Positions 14,201-26,069 of a stretch of 64,000 nucleotides of DNA are shown piece by piece; within the stretch, counting starts at the first letter, position 1; every line of letters begins with the position of its first letter. Origin of the DNA: Albula goreensis (lineage: Eukaryota; Chordata; Actinopteri; Albuliformes; Albulidae); assembly GCA_022829145.1 (NCBI GenBank), contig CM040746.1:7830684-7894683 (forward strand), read 5' to 3'. The notes under the pieces are model-generated. The model saw only the letters and a list, made by a program, of their open reading frames with translations, had not been told where the DNA came from and did not search any database. The position numbers and the translations under genes are program-made.

Positions 14201-16882
14201 TTACATTTGATATGCTGAGGTTTTGTCAGCTTCTGGTACTTATTCTTATCGGTTAGCCTGACTTTGTCTTCATTGGACACATGGTTATCAAGCTGAAATT
14301 ACCAGCACTTGCCTTTGTTAGACATTTGAATTAATTTTTTTTTCAGTTTTCCCAAGAGATTTAATTTTAGTTAAGGCTTACAGGAAAATAGCTATGCTTT
14401 TCCCCAAAAAAAGCACATTAGTATGATGGACTGTCAAGAAAGACACTCCCCAAAAGGATAAAGACACTCATAAGTCCTGAACAAATCCACCAACGCCTGT
14501 TTGAAAGTGCATTTGGCATCCGGTCGGCCCTTTTCATCATGTGCACCTTTTGGTTTTCGTGTGACGATTTACGGTTTATGAAAAGCCTGAAACAAAGCTA
14601 ATCCCTGAGTCACTTCCTCTCTCCATAAGTAACTATTGCACCTGGTTGCCAGGAAACAAGGCATCGGCATAACCTCTGAGCGGGAGGACACGTGTGTGCA
14701 TGCGTGGGTGTGTGTGTATGTGTGGTTGGAGTGGGGGCTAGGTACCATAATATACACCTCCTCACAAATTCAGCCCTAATCAAATATGTATGGTAACACA
14801 TACCTCCTCAACAAACACAGTCCTTACCAATTTCCCTATATGTGTGAAAACACACCACATTTGTGACTTGCTTTCAGTGCATTTTTTTCACATACTTTTA
14901 AAGATGAACACCAATGGAGTCTTTTTAGGGAAAATAGAATACCAAAGAATTTAATGGCATCATGTTTCAAGCTTAGACATCAGTATAGCAAGATGATAGC
15001 TACAAATTGAATCTCTTAATTTAAATTTTTAATTTCCACAATAGCTATCTTTCAGGGGTGTAGACTTGTTCATGTAAATGTGTGAGTATGGCTCTCTGAG
15101 GCTGCTCAGAGACTAGTAGTGTGAGTGCACCATTTCAATTGACACTCTCCCAGTGATAGTTCAAATGGGGTTTCATAAACCTCATTGCCAGCTGTCAATT
15201 GATGGCTTGCTTTAACCAATCAAAAATGTTTTTTGTCTTCCCAGCCAATATGTGCCTTGGTCCAAATCAAATTCAAAGTCAGGATACTGTGAGGTAGCTC
15301 CTCCCATTTTTAGGTTCCAAGAAACCTCTCTCAACCATTACTACTGCTATCAACCCTGGAACTTCACAAAGATGGTCGTCCATCTGTGTTTTTCTTGCAT
15401 TACTCAAACTGCACTGAACTACACTGGGAATGCCAAATTTCCAAATTATGAGAGAACCCAGACCTCATAGATTGTGTGACTGAGCAACTTCATTTTTAAA
15501 ATGTGCTATTTCAACACCACAGATAATTTTGATTTATCATCTTAATGAAACTGTGTTTTGCATTAGTCATACATTAGAGGGCCCCTCTATGCAGCAACAA
15601 TTAATTTATCATAGTTAATCTACTCTTAACTATTTAGTTAATACCAATCTGGTGAGTGCAAAAAAATTACACTTTACAAAGATATTTTAAATTTTGCCTG
15701 AAGGGGCCTATAAAACTTTCAAAAGAGAACTTGAATAAAAATCAGAATTAATTTGATGGTGAATACCAGCGCTATTTCATGAGGTCAGGTGCCTCAACAT
15801 ACCTGAAGTGTCTGTAATTGAAACTGTTTGGGTTCACTCTCATTTTCACAGCAGCACACCCCAACACTCAGGGTAATGACTCTCTCCTCCTATCTCCAGG
15901 GAAATTAGCTCTCCATTTGTGGAACGTGGGGCTGTTGATTTTAAGGATGCCTCGTGACACCTAGATGTTGAAAAGCAGATAATGTGGTCGCGAACTCAAT
16001 TCCACAGCAAGACAACATAATTAGAAGGTTAACTGAAAAACAGTGCGTACCCTCAAAGGAGACGCCACTCGCTGGAAATGAGCCATTTGGCCAGAAATGC
16101 AAGAGTGATAAGACACAAAAAAGGTTTGCTTTTACACTTTTATACAGTCAAACCGAACAGCCTCTGCTTTCTTTTCTTTTAAAATCAAGCCTGCTGAAAA
16201 CACTTCAGCTTGAACCAACTGTCAGCGATGCTTTCATTAACGGCAAGGAAACAATACGCTGAAATAGGAACAGATGAACTGGGGAATCTGCTGCACTTCC
16301 ATGTTTTTGCCAAGTGAGATGAATGTGCTATTGGGAAATGCAGACCATGTGAAACTTGTACAGCACCAGCAACATTTTCAAGCTGCTCTGATTTTTTGAT
16401 GGTTCAGGGGAACAGTGGAGTGGAGGCCCCTAGTGGATATATAACTTCCTTCTTCTCAAATACCATAAAAATGACCTGTAGCAGCACTCAGAAATATGAG
16501 TATATGTGTCAGTATGTACTTACAGTATGTACTTAAGCAGACACTAAAATCACAGCTTTGCCTATTCCCACCTCTATAGTCAGAAAGCACATCAGCCACT
16601 AACATTACGCCAAAATGCTAAAAGAAACACAGAGAACCCTGGCCAGAGAAACCTTAGCCATCGGGTCTCCTATTGGACCCTCCATGTCTTTGTCTCATTT
16701 ATTGATGGTGGGGATCAGACCCCGTGTTTCCTCTGTTCACTCTCTGCTATGTCCCCATTGCTGGGAAAACCCCAAAGTCACCTGCAGCGATACTAGGTTG
16801 TGTTCTCTCACTTACAGTGCTGATTCCGCTGCTCTGGGGCTCATTTAAGACTTTCTCCTATTGCTTGTGAGGCGTGGCCTGT

Positions 16883-16950
16883 GGGGCAGCCTGGAGTCTA
16901 GTGGTTAAGTTACATGACTGGGACCCTTGAGGTTGGTGGCTCAAGCCACT
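16883..16950 (+). repeat. tRNA-derived SINE, 5' head only
   Basis: GGGCAGCCTGGAGTCTAGTG and the following bases through GACCCTTGAGGTTGGTGG match the first 65 bases of the full copy at 18223 with few differences. TAGTCTAGTGG resembles a tRNA A box. The similarity stops after about 16950, so this copy is truncated. Confidence 0.7.
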
Positions 16951-18222
16951 TTCAGTTAAAACAGTTGTATCAATGCAACAATTGCCACATTGCAGAAATT
17001 AGGCTGACAAAAAAACAAGGTAAATCAGGGAGAATGTATTTCAACCTCTGAGCCTCAGAACAGGCTTGCGCTTTCCACTGAAAAGAGTGCATTTTATGAC
17101 GCCTGTGAATCACAGGGCTGTTAGCCAAGACAAGCTGCGCACTGTGGTGTCCTCTCATTATCGATATACGATGCAACCCTGTGTGAATTTAACAGGTCGT
17201 TTTCCAGAGTCCTGGACAAACCGATCTGCAGTGCTGCGGTGGAAAAATGGCTGTCGCTGGTGTTGCAGCAGGATACGAATGCCAATGTACAGTGTTGGTA
17301 TGTGTTTTACAGACGCACTTCAGAACTCAGCTCTCTCATCCTCCAATGGCTGACATTCAAGAGGATGACATTGTGGATAGGGAGAGCAGTAATTGATGGA
17401 AAGCTCCTCATAGTGTATGTTACATAAATGCATGAAAGCAGAAAGCCCACTGGAAAAGAGCTCCACAGCAGGTAAAGTATTATGTGAGAGGACCACTTTG
17501 CCATATCCAAGTATAAGTGACTCAATGTTAACTAACTTATTGCATGATATTGCCAGTGTATACATAATGAGCTGCAGTCTTGTATCCAGTAAATGCGGAC
17601 GGCACACTGCAACACCAACCGAGGATGGATTGAAATTTCCATTGGTTGTCATGACAATACAGTGGAGCAGGCTTCCATTGTTGTCCCTTTGTTGTCACTG
17701 TGTTGTCTTGCCAACATGTATAAATGAATATAAGTCCTTGTTTGAAAATATCTTAGTGCTGGACAATGCATTCTGGAACTTGAAGTACATATATATTCAG
17801 AGATTAACATTCCTCTGTTGTAATTCATACAATTGTTCAGATTATGGATCTTGATATTATCAATATAACTTGAGTTTAAGCAATGGGGATGAAGAGATTA
17901 AATAATCTTTAATGATCTACAAAGTTCAAATAATCCAAACATTTCATACATTTGTCATGTAAAAAATGTTACCACAAAATAAAAATGTACTCAGAAAATG
18001 AAAGTGACGAGCTACTTGGTAGTGTTTTTCTTTTATAAGTCTGAACCAAAGATGACACTGTGGAAATATATTTTTCAAATTACACAGCAGCTCTGCAGAG
18101 TTTGATGGCCGAATACCTCTCAACCGCCCCCTGCTGCACTGGAGTGTTACTGTCGCTGCTAAATTTGGTACAGGCAATGCACAGGTACACAAAGTTTGTA
18201 GTGTTCACTCCTCTATTGCCAT

Positions 18223-18424
18223 GGGGCAGCCTGTAGTCTAGTGGTTAAGGTACATGACTGGGACCCCTGAGGTTGGTGACCCTAGCAACAGGATTGCTGT
18301 TTGGCCCTTGATCAAGGCCCTTAACTCCACATTGCTCCCAGGGGGGATTGGCCCTTGGTAAGCACAATCAACTGTAAGTCACCTTGGATAAAAGCATCAG
18401 CTAAATGACTGTAATGTAATGTAA
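18223..18424 (+). repeat. full-length tRNA-derived SINE
   Basis: The head GGGCAGCCTGTAGTCTAGTG is followed by the body with GGCCCTTGATCAAGGCCCTT and ends with a tail of the type seen in many teleost SINEs, TTGGATAAAAGCATCAGCTA followed by AATGACTGTAATGTAATG. The complete tRNA-like head, body and tail make this the reference copy for the others in the window. The strand is given by the tail. Confidence 0.85.
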
Positions 18425-20159
18425 CGCCAATGAAATGTTGGTTCATGTGAAACTGAAGCTTAACTGCCTATCCTTCATGTGCAAAACCCTGTCTGAAGAC
18501 CACTGAAAACTAGAGCACATTTCAGATATTACACAAAAAAACAGACTGCTCACAAATGTTCAGACACAGAGTATTCCCTGAAGGATACAGCCAATGTCAG
18601 TTGTTATATGCCCTTGTATATTTAATGTCCTATTTATGGGAGTAGTTAAGCTTTTCAAAATCTGTATGAACCAGCCTGGTGAGATACAGGTGGAATTGCG
18701 ATCTGCATATTTTTAGGATAATTACTTTAAGTGGTTTGGGCACGATATATATTTGTAGACTAACTAAAACTAAAGTTATTTTCATATTTCATAAGAACAG
18801 AAGCGACTGCGGTGTTGACAGATTAATTATCAGCCTCCATTTTATGTATCTGGAAAGACAAATGGATGTCATACCCCTGAATCGGTGGATAAGTGTATGT
18901 GACAGCTTCGGCAGGATTGCAACACTTGCTCTGAAAACTAAATTGTGCAGCGTGATTATGTTTTGATAGGACAGGGTCAAGTGAGAGGAGGTTTTGGGCT
19001 GTGTATTAGGCCTGTGGTTTGACTCTACTTTCTACTTGATGCATTACAATGGAGTCCTGTGAAGTACAACGCAGGATATGCAGTTATTCAAGGGATTCAA
19101 GCTTACCTTTGAGAGGCGCTTTTGTACTTCTGCCTGAAAAAAAGATGGATGCTTTATGTTAGAAGAGGTAATGAACACATTACTTTGTTCTACTGCCCCT
19201 CTTCCTGTCATCAGCGAATTGTAGATTCCCCTGTCGCATTTCATAGAAACTGCACATATTCAAAAGTACAGTAGTACAGCACTTTCTCGAAACTATTAGC
19301 TTAAAACACAAACAAAGTCTTATAGGACATTGTTAATCTTTGTCATAGTGTAACTCTGGGTTACAAAAACCTTATTTTCTGCCATTATACTGACACAGTG
19401 AAATCAAATCACACACACAAGCCAGCAAATGGATAGATCTTATGGAATACCAATTACATGCTGATGTAATGAATGACAAAAGTAGAAGCATATTTCAGTT
19501 GTTCTGAAAGACGAAAGAACAGGCACATTTCATTTGTTCTCACTGGCAAATGTATAAGCACATTTCAGTTCTGTTTAACCATTTATGAAAACCCATAAAG
19601 GAAAGAATTTCATGAAGGATATCTCTTGTATTACTGCCAAAAACATGACCATTCAAAATGCTTGCACAGATAAATTGCCTACAGGTGAGGTCATCTGTAT
19701 TTGAAAACAATGGCTGCGTTTGACTATGAGCAGAGGAACAGAAGAAGAAAGAAGAGGACCAGCAGATTGATTCTTTGGGTTTGTGGTCATGTTTATGAGC
19801 CAGATTGTTCATTTTCCTAAATAGCATCCTTCAGCAGTAGTGATAAGGTATTTTCCTTTCTCCAAATGTGATAGTATTTTCATCGTTTAAATGTTTGACT
19901 TTCTGCATTAGAGTTTAAAATGGATGAAGTATGAATAGAAAGGTTCTTCTAGCTATAGCTTGTACCTTAAGGTTGTCACGTTTTTCAGTATCTCAAGGTT
20001 TCAAACATTTCCTTTTCACTATTTTTCAAAAAGCTATATAATGATCCTGTCACATTAACTCACCTGTGCAAACACTAGTTGCTTAATTGTTCAGTTAGAA
20101 AGCAGACATTTAGCACAAATGAAGGGAATGCTTGACTTCACTGATGAGGTGGAGTTCAT

Positions 20160-20386
20160 CCAGTCCGAAGGCAGGCCATTAGCCACTCTGCCATTACTGC
20201 CATTACTGGCAGGCTGATGGTTCAAGACCCCAGTCAAGCCACAGCAAGAACACTGCTGGGCCCTTGAGCAAGGCCCATAACTGCTCATTGCTCCCAGGGG
20301 AGATTGGCCCTTGGTTAGCATAATTAACCGTGAGTCGCTCTGGATAAAAGCGTCAGCTAAATGACTGTGATGTAATGATGTAATGA
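20160..20386 (+). repeat. tRNA-SINE copy, divergent head, conserved body and tail
   Basis: GGCCCTTGAGCAAGGCCCAT, then GATTGGCCCTTGGTTAGC, then GGATAAAAGCGTCAGCTAAA and GACTGTGATGTAATG align with the copy at 18223. The head is more diverged, with a CATTACTGC duplication near 20190-20205. Confidence 0.8.
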
Positions 20387-20489
20387 AGTTCATGCCCAGT
20401 GCAGGGAAGATTTATTTCTAACCCTACCCCTACCCCTAACCCACAATGCTGCCAATCTCATATCGTTCAATGGCCACACACCACAACCT

Positions 20490-20695
20490 ACACATTCCAT
20501 TAGGGCAGATAGGTTCAATTCCCTGGTATGAAATCTGGTACATTCCCAGGTATGGTACTTCCAATGTACCCTTGAGCAAGGTATTTCACCTGAACATCCA
20601 GTTGTATAATTCATTTGTAAAAAAAAAAATTAATAAATAAAACTTGGTATGTCTCTTTAGATAGGAGTGTCTCCTAAATGATTAAAATGTAATGA
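20490..20695 (+). repeat. second SINE-like repeat type
   Basis: A B-box-like AGGTTCAATTCC near 20512, a middle with CCCTTGAGCAAGGTATTTCA, an A-rich stretch at 20620 and an end GTCTCCTAAATGATTAAAAT followed by GTAATG look like a tRNA-SINE related to, but distinct from, the 18223 family. Confidence 0.55.
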
Positions 20696-22039
20696 TAGCC
20701 CAGAGCTGCCCGTGTGCGTTGCCATTATTGACAAGGAAAGTTTTGGCCTTGCCGCTCTCGTCCACACCTGGCTTCTTTATCACCTACAGGATTCATAAGG
20801 CTTCCACAGTGCCATGTGACAGAATTTCCATTTATCAGACCTATTCTGGGGTCAGTCAGTAGTGTCTAATTAGAGTGGCTTAGCTGTGGGGTTGGGGGTT
20901 GGGGGGTGGTGGGGGTGGTAATTCCAGAATCGGGGGCCAGCGGTGTCTGACCGGAGCCATGCTGGCGGGGCGGGCTGGCAGGATGGACCGTCTGCCCCTC
21001 TCCATGGCAACGCTCCCTCGGGAGCCGACGGGGGGATGTTATGGGGGATTACGCTAAATGAATTCCTCCCACTTCCTCTGTGGGAAAAAAATAAGATCCT
21101 GGCCCCAGGGTCGCGTGTGGCAGAGGATTGGTCTCTTGCAACAGTGCGTGGATTCGGCTGTAGTAAAGGTGGCCGGCAATACAGCTAGCCACCGCAAAGG
21201 TACTTGCTTCTGTGCATTTCTGTTGTGCAATATCGATACATGCATGCTATACATATATTGTATTTGTGTATGCGTGTTGGCATGTTTGCACTGTAAATGT
21301 GCATGTGATGGTGAGAGGTGGCACTGCTGTAATCATGCCCTCTGATCCTCTGTAGCTCTGAGTTTTATAATGACTGTGAATGATTAAAATAGAGCATGAA
21401 CTCAATGAGCTCGGACGGGCATCACTGTGGTGAGAGGGATACAGTAAACGCTGCAGCGAGAACCAACCCCTGCGGATTCTGCAGTGCAATTACCCTTCTC
21501 ATGGGCTGAACATGGCCACTGCACTGCTTACATGCTACGTCAATTGTCCCTCAAAGTTGTACCCCCAGTTCAAAGCGTTGACTCTGCTCTTCTCTTCACT
21601 GGTTTGTGTAAGTGAGGCATGATCCTACAGGGGTAGTTATGTTAATACTACAGTCATCACACCAACACTGCCCTTCACCAACTGAACATTCCTTTCAAAT
21701 CCTCTGCCTGTGCTCTCAACCAAACTTCATTGTACCCTTACCCGTATTCCCTTTCTCTTATCTACTCTGTAATACCAGCAGACTTCCAGCAGGTGTTTTG
21801 AGGTCCTCATGCATTAAATAAAGCTGTGTGAGTATGCGTAGCATCGAAATCAGATACCAATAGAACGGAACAGATATGTGTGGAGTCCCTCTTCATCTGA
21901 GTAAATATAAAGATTCAGGTTAAAAACGGTGATTCATTTGGGGAGATGCTGTCTGTTTTCATGGAAACCTGAAATGAAAAACTTGCAGCACATTCAGAGG
22001 ACGGACACGGTGCCAGTGTTCAGTGATACCCAAACCCTA

Positions 22040-22262
22040 CTCTCCCATACACCCGTACCCCCAAACATACACACGCAATCACATACACATACATCCCCAC
22101 ACACATACACACTCAAACACAGACACATGCATCCCCATACACACAAACACCCCCACATACACACTAACACACATTCTCTCTCACACACACACACACACTC
22201 TCAGACACACACACACACACACATCCTCTCTCTCTCTCACACACACAAACACACACAAGCAA
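22040..22262. repeat. CA-rich microsatellite block
   Basis: Imperfect ACACAC/CATACA repeats with CTCTCT interruptions run through this interval and generate overlapping His/Thr-rich or Cys/Val-rich chance frames on both strands. It lies within the pde1a intron, 370 bases from the distal first exon. Confidence 0.85.
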
Positions 22263-22627
22263 ACAGTAATCAACAAAGAAGCATTGAGTATCAGCATCTT
22301 GTACAACCCTAAGAGTATTCTGCTTTTTCCAGTACACGTTGTACAGTAGTTTGGCAGGCATGATCACACACTTCTAAGCTACAGCAACACATGTCAAGAT
22401 CTGCACAACTACTAACAGGACCCATGCAAGTATACTGAAATAAGTAAAGGACAATAAAGTCTATTTCTTGTGGCCCAATCAAACAACATTAAAAAATATA
22501 ATTCATACTCATTATAAAAAATCATTATAAATGCATTATAAAATATATTCATTTTAAATAATGTTTGCAGTTTGTATGCACCATTTCTGCCTCTCCACCA
22601 GAAGTTATGCTCCACAGCTCAACTTAC

Positions 22628-22728
22628 ATTCCTTTCAGTCGCATCCACATGTTCTCGGTCTGCTTTGTCTTTGGGTACTTCAAGGAGTTGCTCTCCAGAT
22701 TGTCCATATCGCTGAGGAGAGAATCCAT
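22628..22728 (-). CDS. pde1a: pde1a distal first coding exon, PDE1A1-type N-terminus
   Basis: ATG at 22728 (context CTCACCATGG) opens 33 codons plus 2 bases. The peptide starts MDSLLSDMDNLESNSLKY and ends TENMWMRLKG plus AT, followed by a GTAAGT donor. Mammalian PDE1A1 has ELENTTFKY followed by TEKMWQRLKGI and PDE1C has FESNSLKY, so this is clearly a PDE1 first exon. I choose pde1a over pde1c because the PDE1A2-type exon lies 14.8 kb downstream on the same strand and nckap1 and dusp19 are close by. The MWMRLKG part contributes to the N-terminal calmodulin-binding segment. The 2-base phase matches the exon at 7807, so both can join the same next exon. Confidence 0.9.
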
Positions 22729-23032
22729 GGTGAGCGTCCTAAGGTGAGACGGCGGTTGACGTGCGCTGCATCGACCAGCTGGATTACCTTTAGTGCATCC
22801 TGGCCGGTGGCCAGTCCACGCGTCGCACAGCCGCTGCTATCGGCGCGGTAACGCTGTCAGAGCAGAGAGGGATGTGTGCATCCAACGTTGGCGCTGCGTT
22901 CACAAAGGACCGCTCTCCTTTCTCCCATCAGATGGTCAAATCACTCTCTCTCTCTCCCTCCTCCTCACTCTCTCCCGCAGTCAATCGCTCTACAGTACCT
23001 CTCTCTCTCTCTCTTAGTCACTCGCTCTACAG

Positions 23033-23072
<40 letters not shown>

Positions 23073-23115
23073 TAGTCACTCGCTCTACAGTACCTCTCTC
23101 TCCATAGTGCTGGCA
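22729..23115 (-). promoter_or_regulatory. pde1a: pde1a distal 5' flank with a polypyrimidine minisatellite
   Basis: The first 150 bases upstream of the ATG are GC-rich with several CpGs (22740-22870), as for a leader or promoter. Beyond that, a CT-rich array at 22936-23105 (GA-rich in the gene's sense) contains three copies of the unit TCGCTCTACAGTACCTCTCT, at about 22984, 23023 and 23080, separated by CT runs of differing length. No TATA box was recognised. The start site is not determinable here. Confidence 0.45.
22936..23105. repeat. CT microsatellite with a TCGCTCTACAGTAC minisatellite unit
   Basis: Three near-identical units containing CGCTCTACAGTACCTCTC alternate with perfect CT runs; the longest run lies at about 23035-23069. 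The growing CT spacer between units is consistent with slippage. It overlaps chance open frames that should not be called genes. Confidence 0.85.
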
Positions 23116-23249
23116 GGAGCTCGCCATGAGAAGCTGAAGCTGTTAATACCGTTTCTGCATTCAACCTCTCATCACACACACAGGTGCCCTTTAGCGCACC
23201 GTGTGTTCTGGCTCATGCGCGCACACTGCTGCATGCTCACACACACTAA

Positions 23250-23650
23250 TATACAGATACACACACACACTACTCACATACACACTCACACACTAATATA
23301 CACAGTCCCTGAAGATACACATACACAGACACTACTCATATACACACTCACACACACACTGATATCCACAATCCCCCCAGATACAGATACACAGACACTA
23401 CTCATAAACACACTCACACACACTAATATAAACAATCATCCCAGATACACACACACACACACACACAACAAACATGCAAATATACCCAATTCCTCCAGGT
23501 ACAAATACACACACTACTCATGTTCACACTAACACACAAATAAACTCAATGCCCCCCAGGTAAAAAAAAACACCTATACTACTCCTACACATACTCACAC
23601 ACAAATATGCACAATCCTCCCAGGTACAAATACACACACACACACACACA
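23250..23650. repeat. CA-rich minisatellite, period about 60-70 bases
   Basis: The phrase CTACTCAT or a close variant, followed by ACACACTCACACAC, AATATAnACAAT and CCCAGATACA, recurs at about 23271, 23332, 23399, 23513 and 23581. Simple CA runs separate the copies. The result is a higher-order array rather than a plain microsatellite. A 218-codon open frame through it is a by-product of the repeat. Confidence 0.75.
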
Positions 23651-23747
23651 CATACAACTCATACACAGTACACAGCCCCACATGCAAACATCTACACCCA
23701 TACTGCATACCCAACACATATACTGACATACCAACCTCCACCTGCCT

Positions 23748-23779
<32 letters not shown>
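23748..23779. repeat. CA dinucleotide repeat
   Basis: A near-perfect ACAC run ends the microsatellite-rich block upstream of pde1a. Confidence 0.9.
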
Positions 23780-23782
<3 letters not shown>

Positions 23783-24356
23783 GGATGCCTGCACACTACC
23801 AGCGTTCATTGACTTTCATCATCAACAGGAGGGGGCTTCAACTGAGGCACAGATGCAAGCTTAGAAAGAATCCTTTAGAGGAAGACTGGGATCTAAGCAG
23901 AGCTAACAGGCCAGATTTACTAGTGCCCTTCACCTCCCACCCCTCGCTGACAGAATCATGCTTTTTCACACGCCAGGGGACACAAAAGATTCATCACCTC
24001 CAGTTTAGGTATGGGGGAGGATGAAAATGAAGGCACACCGGGACGCTCCTTTGGGGGGTTGTCTCTCAAGCTCCGCAGGGAGGCCGGCGAGTTCAAACAG
24101 GCATCTGCTACTGCCACAATCCCGGACCCTTCAGCCCTCTCTCACCCTCTCTGAAAAGATCTGGAAAATCTTTGACGGACCCTCGTTTGAAAAGGCGCAG
24201 CCATGAAGCAGCATTCCTCCACCTGCACAGATGTAGCTGAGGGCTGTAATCCTTTAGTCTCTGGTGCGGGAGGAGGAAGGAAATTGCTGATGAAAATTTC
24301 ATGATTGTTTGTAAAGCGCATAAGCACCTGATCAGGGAGGGGAGGGGAAGGGATGC

Positions 24357-24384
24357 ATGTGTGTGTGTGTGTGTGTGTGTGTGT
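24357..24384. repeat. GT dinucleotide repeat
   Basis: An uninterrupted TGTG run of about 28 bases. Confidence 0.93.
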
Positions 24385-25755
24385 AGAATGGGGGTGCATG
24401 GCCTGACTGAGATTAAACAGGAGTCACCATCCAGGGGAGGGGGTGTTTGGGGTGGGGATGAGGAAAGCCAGAAGCCAGCTTCGATCCAATCAATTTCTTC
24501 CGCACACAGAGATGATTTCATAACAGGCGCACCTATGAGAATGTGTACACATGCATAAAAAATCCAGCTTTTCATTGTTTGAAAAGTTCTGGTTCCAAAG
24601 CATGACGAAATTTATTTTAGGATTTATTGGTCAGATCTGGCTGGATTTTCTGAGTCCTTTTTGCAGAGGGAAGACTCTTATTTGTGCTCAGATGTTGTGT
24701 TGTAAACAATTCTTCCACTGACTGAATTCTAATTATTTCCTTGAGGTCTGTTCTCTATTGAATTATGCTGCACCATGGAGGGCAACATAATTATTTTAAA
24801 ATTAGCACGGCACAACAAGGGAAGAGATTTCCTCCATCAGATTATTGTGGCAAATGGTCCATTAAAACGAGACCCTCATTCATCAGTCATTGGTCTCTCA
24901 TATCCACTTATCAAGCTTGATCTGTCACACTGGCTAAAAGAATAAAGGTAACACCAACTTGACACAAATTCAGTATTCACACTAATAAAATCTTTTGTAA
25001 CTGAGTCCACAAAAATAATGGATTGTTTTCGCTGCAACATTGCGAAAGAAAACACACCAGTTCTCTCTATTTTTCTTCATTAGGGGAAATAGGATTAGCA
25101 GTGTTTGTGCAGAAAAAAAAACAAATGAGACGGTAATGTGTTTTTCCTTGGCAAGCTCATCTATCTCGTACGGGGCTATTTAAATAAATGAAAACCATAA
25201 ACCATGATGGCACGCTCTCACAGTGCGCCTGCAAACAAAGCATTATTCATCTTTGGCTTATGTTGTGAAAATGGTTATTGATGGGGGTTGTGTGTGTGTG
25301 TGTGTGTGTGGGGGGGTTGTCATGGTAACGTCCATTTCCCTCTTGCTCGATTGGACGTGCCACAAAGGGGATCGCCTGTTGAAACAGCGGACATGTAACT
25401 GTACAAGGATCGCTTGTTTTACATCATAGTAAAATACAGCAGCAGTGAGCTTAAGAGCTGGATCGGAGAGGGGAGGGAGGGGCCGCTGAAGCTTGCACCT
25501 GCAGCAGGTCTCTTTCTCCTTACGCTATTAGATTAGCTTTAGGATGAGGAACGCTCTGAAATACAGCCTCAGCTTCGCTCCCCCTGCTTTGTGGCACAGG
25601 GTCGGAATCTGTGAGTCTGTTTTATCCTTTAGGGGCATGTTACTCTTACAGGAATCCCAGTTGTCACTGAGAAATCTGATATGATGTTCAGATGCTTACC
25701 AGCTACACGCAGCATTGAGCCCAAAAACAAAAATAAATCCAATCTTAAACATATT

Positions 25756-26069
25756 CAGTCCGCCCGCCTTATCCGCGGGTATGTGGTTCCAGAACCCCCG
25801 CAGATGCGCAAAACCGATGCTCAGGACACTTGTATAAAATGACGTAATTTACCCTATACGTGTTCATAACTTGAAACCCCACCTATATGTACTACTAAGA
25901 ACTGCTGAAACCCAATAAATCATACTGACTACAGTATTCTAGCATACACTGAGCACAGGAAATTTTAAATGTTCTTTTTCGAGAATATTTGGATTTTTTA
26001 AAAAATATTTTCGAACCGCGGTTGGTCAAAACCGTGGATGCCAAACCTGCGGATGAGGCGAGCTGACTG
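25756..26069. mobile_element. MITE with about 23-base imperfect inverted ends, pogo/Tigger-like
   Basis: The left end reads CAGTCCGCCCGCCTTATCCG. The complement of the right end reads CAGTCAGCTCGCCTCATCCG, so the two match at about 16 of 20 positions and continue with a CGCGG/CGCAGG motif. The ends resemble the CAGTCGGCCCTCCGTATCC-type termini of pogo/Tigger-derived elements. The right end is flanked by TA, while the left flank is TT, so the expected TA duplication is decayed. About 314 bases with no transposase, hence non-autonomous. Confidence 0.75.

Larger units (their letters stand above)
8291..22627 (-). other. pde1a: pde1a intron between the two alternative first exons
   Basis: About 14.3 kb with no recognised coding exon on either strand. 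It holds a CTA trinucleotide run (11447-11464), TG-rich DNA near 14695-14730, SINE copies at 16883, 18223, 20160 and 20490, a G-rich patch at 20887-20920 and a long CA-rich block at 22040-22260. Open frames such as 13716-14066 and 17417-17854 show no family signature. A relatively CG-rich stretch at 10625-10810 could be regulatory, but I cannot test conservation. Confidence 0.55.

Noticed and set aside
17417-17854. 145-codon plus-strand open frame
   Set aside because: No recognisable domain, composition like the surrounding intron, and shadowed by a 110-codon frame on the opposite strand.
20424-20446. Telomere-like CCCTACCCCTACCCCTAACC stretch
   Set aside because: Only about four imperfect units between two SINEs; too short to be an interstitial telomere with confidence.
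22628-22728. Assignment of this exon to pde1c because of the ESNSLKY peptide
   Set aside because: The neighbouring PDE1A2-type exon and the linkage to dusp19 and nckap1 favour pde1a; TENMWMRLKG also fits PDE1A1 better.
22876-23532. 218-codon plus-strand open frame rich in Ser, Leu, His and Thr
   Set aside because: It is produced by CT and CA microsatellites; similar frames occur in other phases and on the other strand.
23250-23780. Regularly spaced repeats that could suggest a CRISPR array
   Set aside because: The units are CA-rich, imperfect and of variable spacing in a vertebrate genome; they form a minisatellite.
24108-24575. 155-codon minus-strand open frame
   Set aside because: It contains a His/Thr stretch from the GT repeat and shows no family resemblance; only the small embedded frame at 24204 was kept as a speculative exon.
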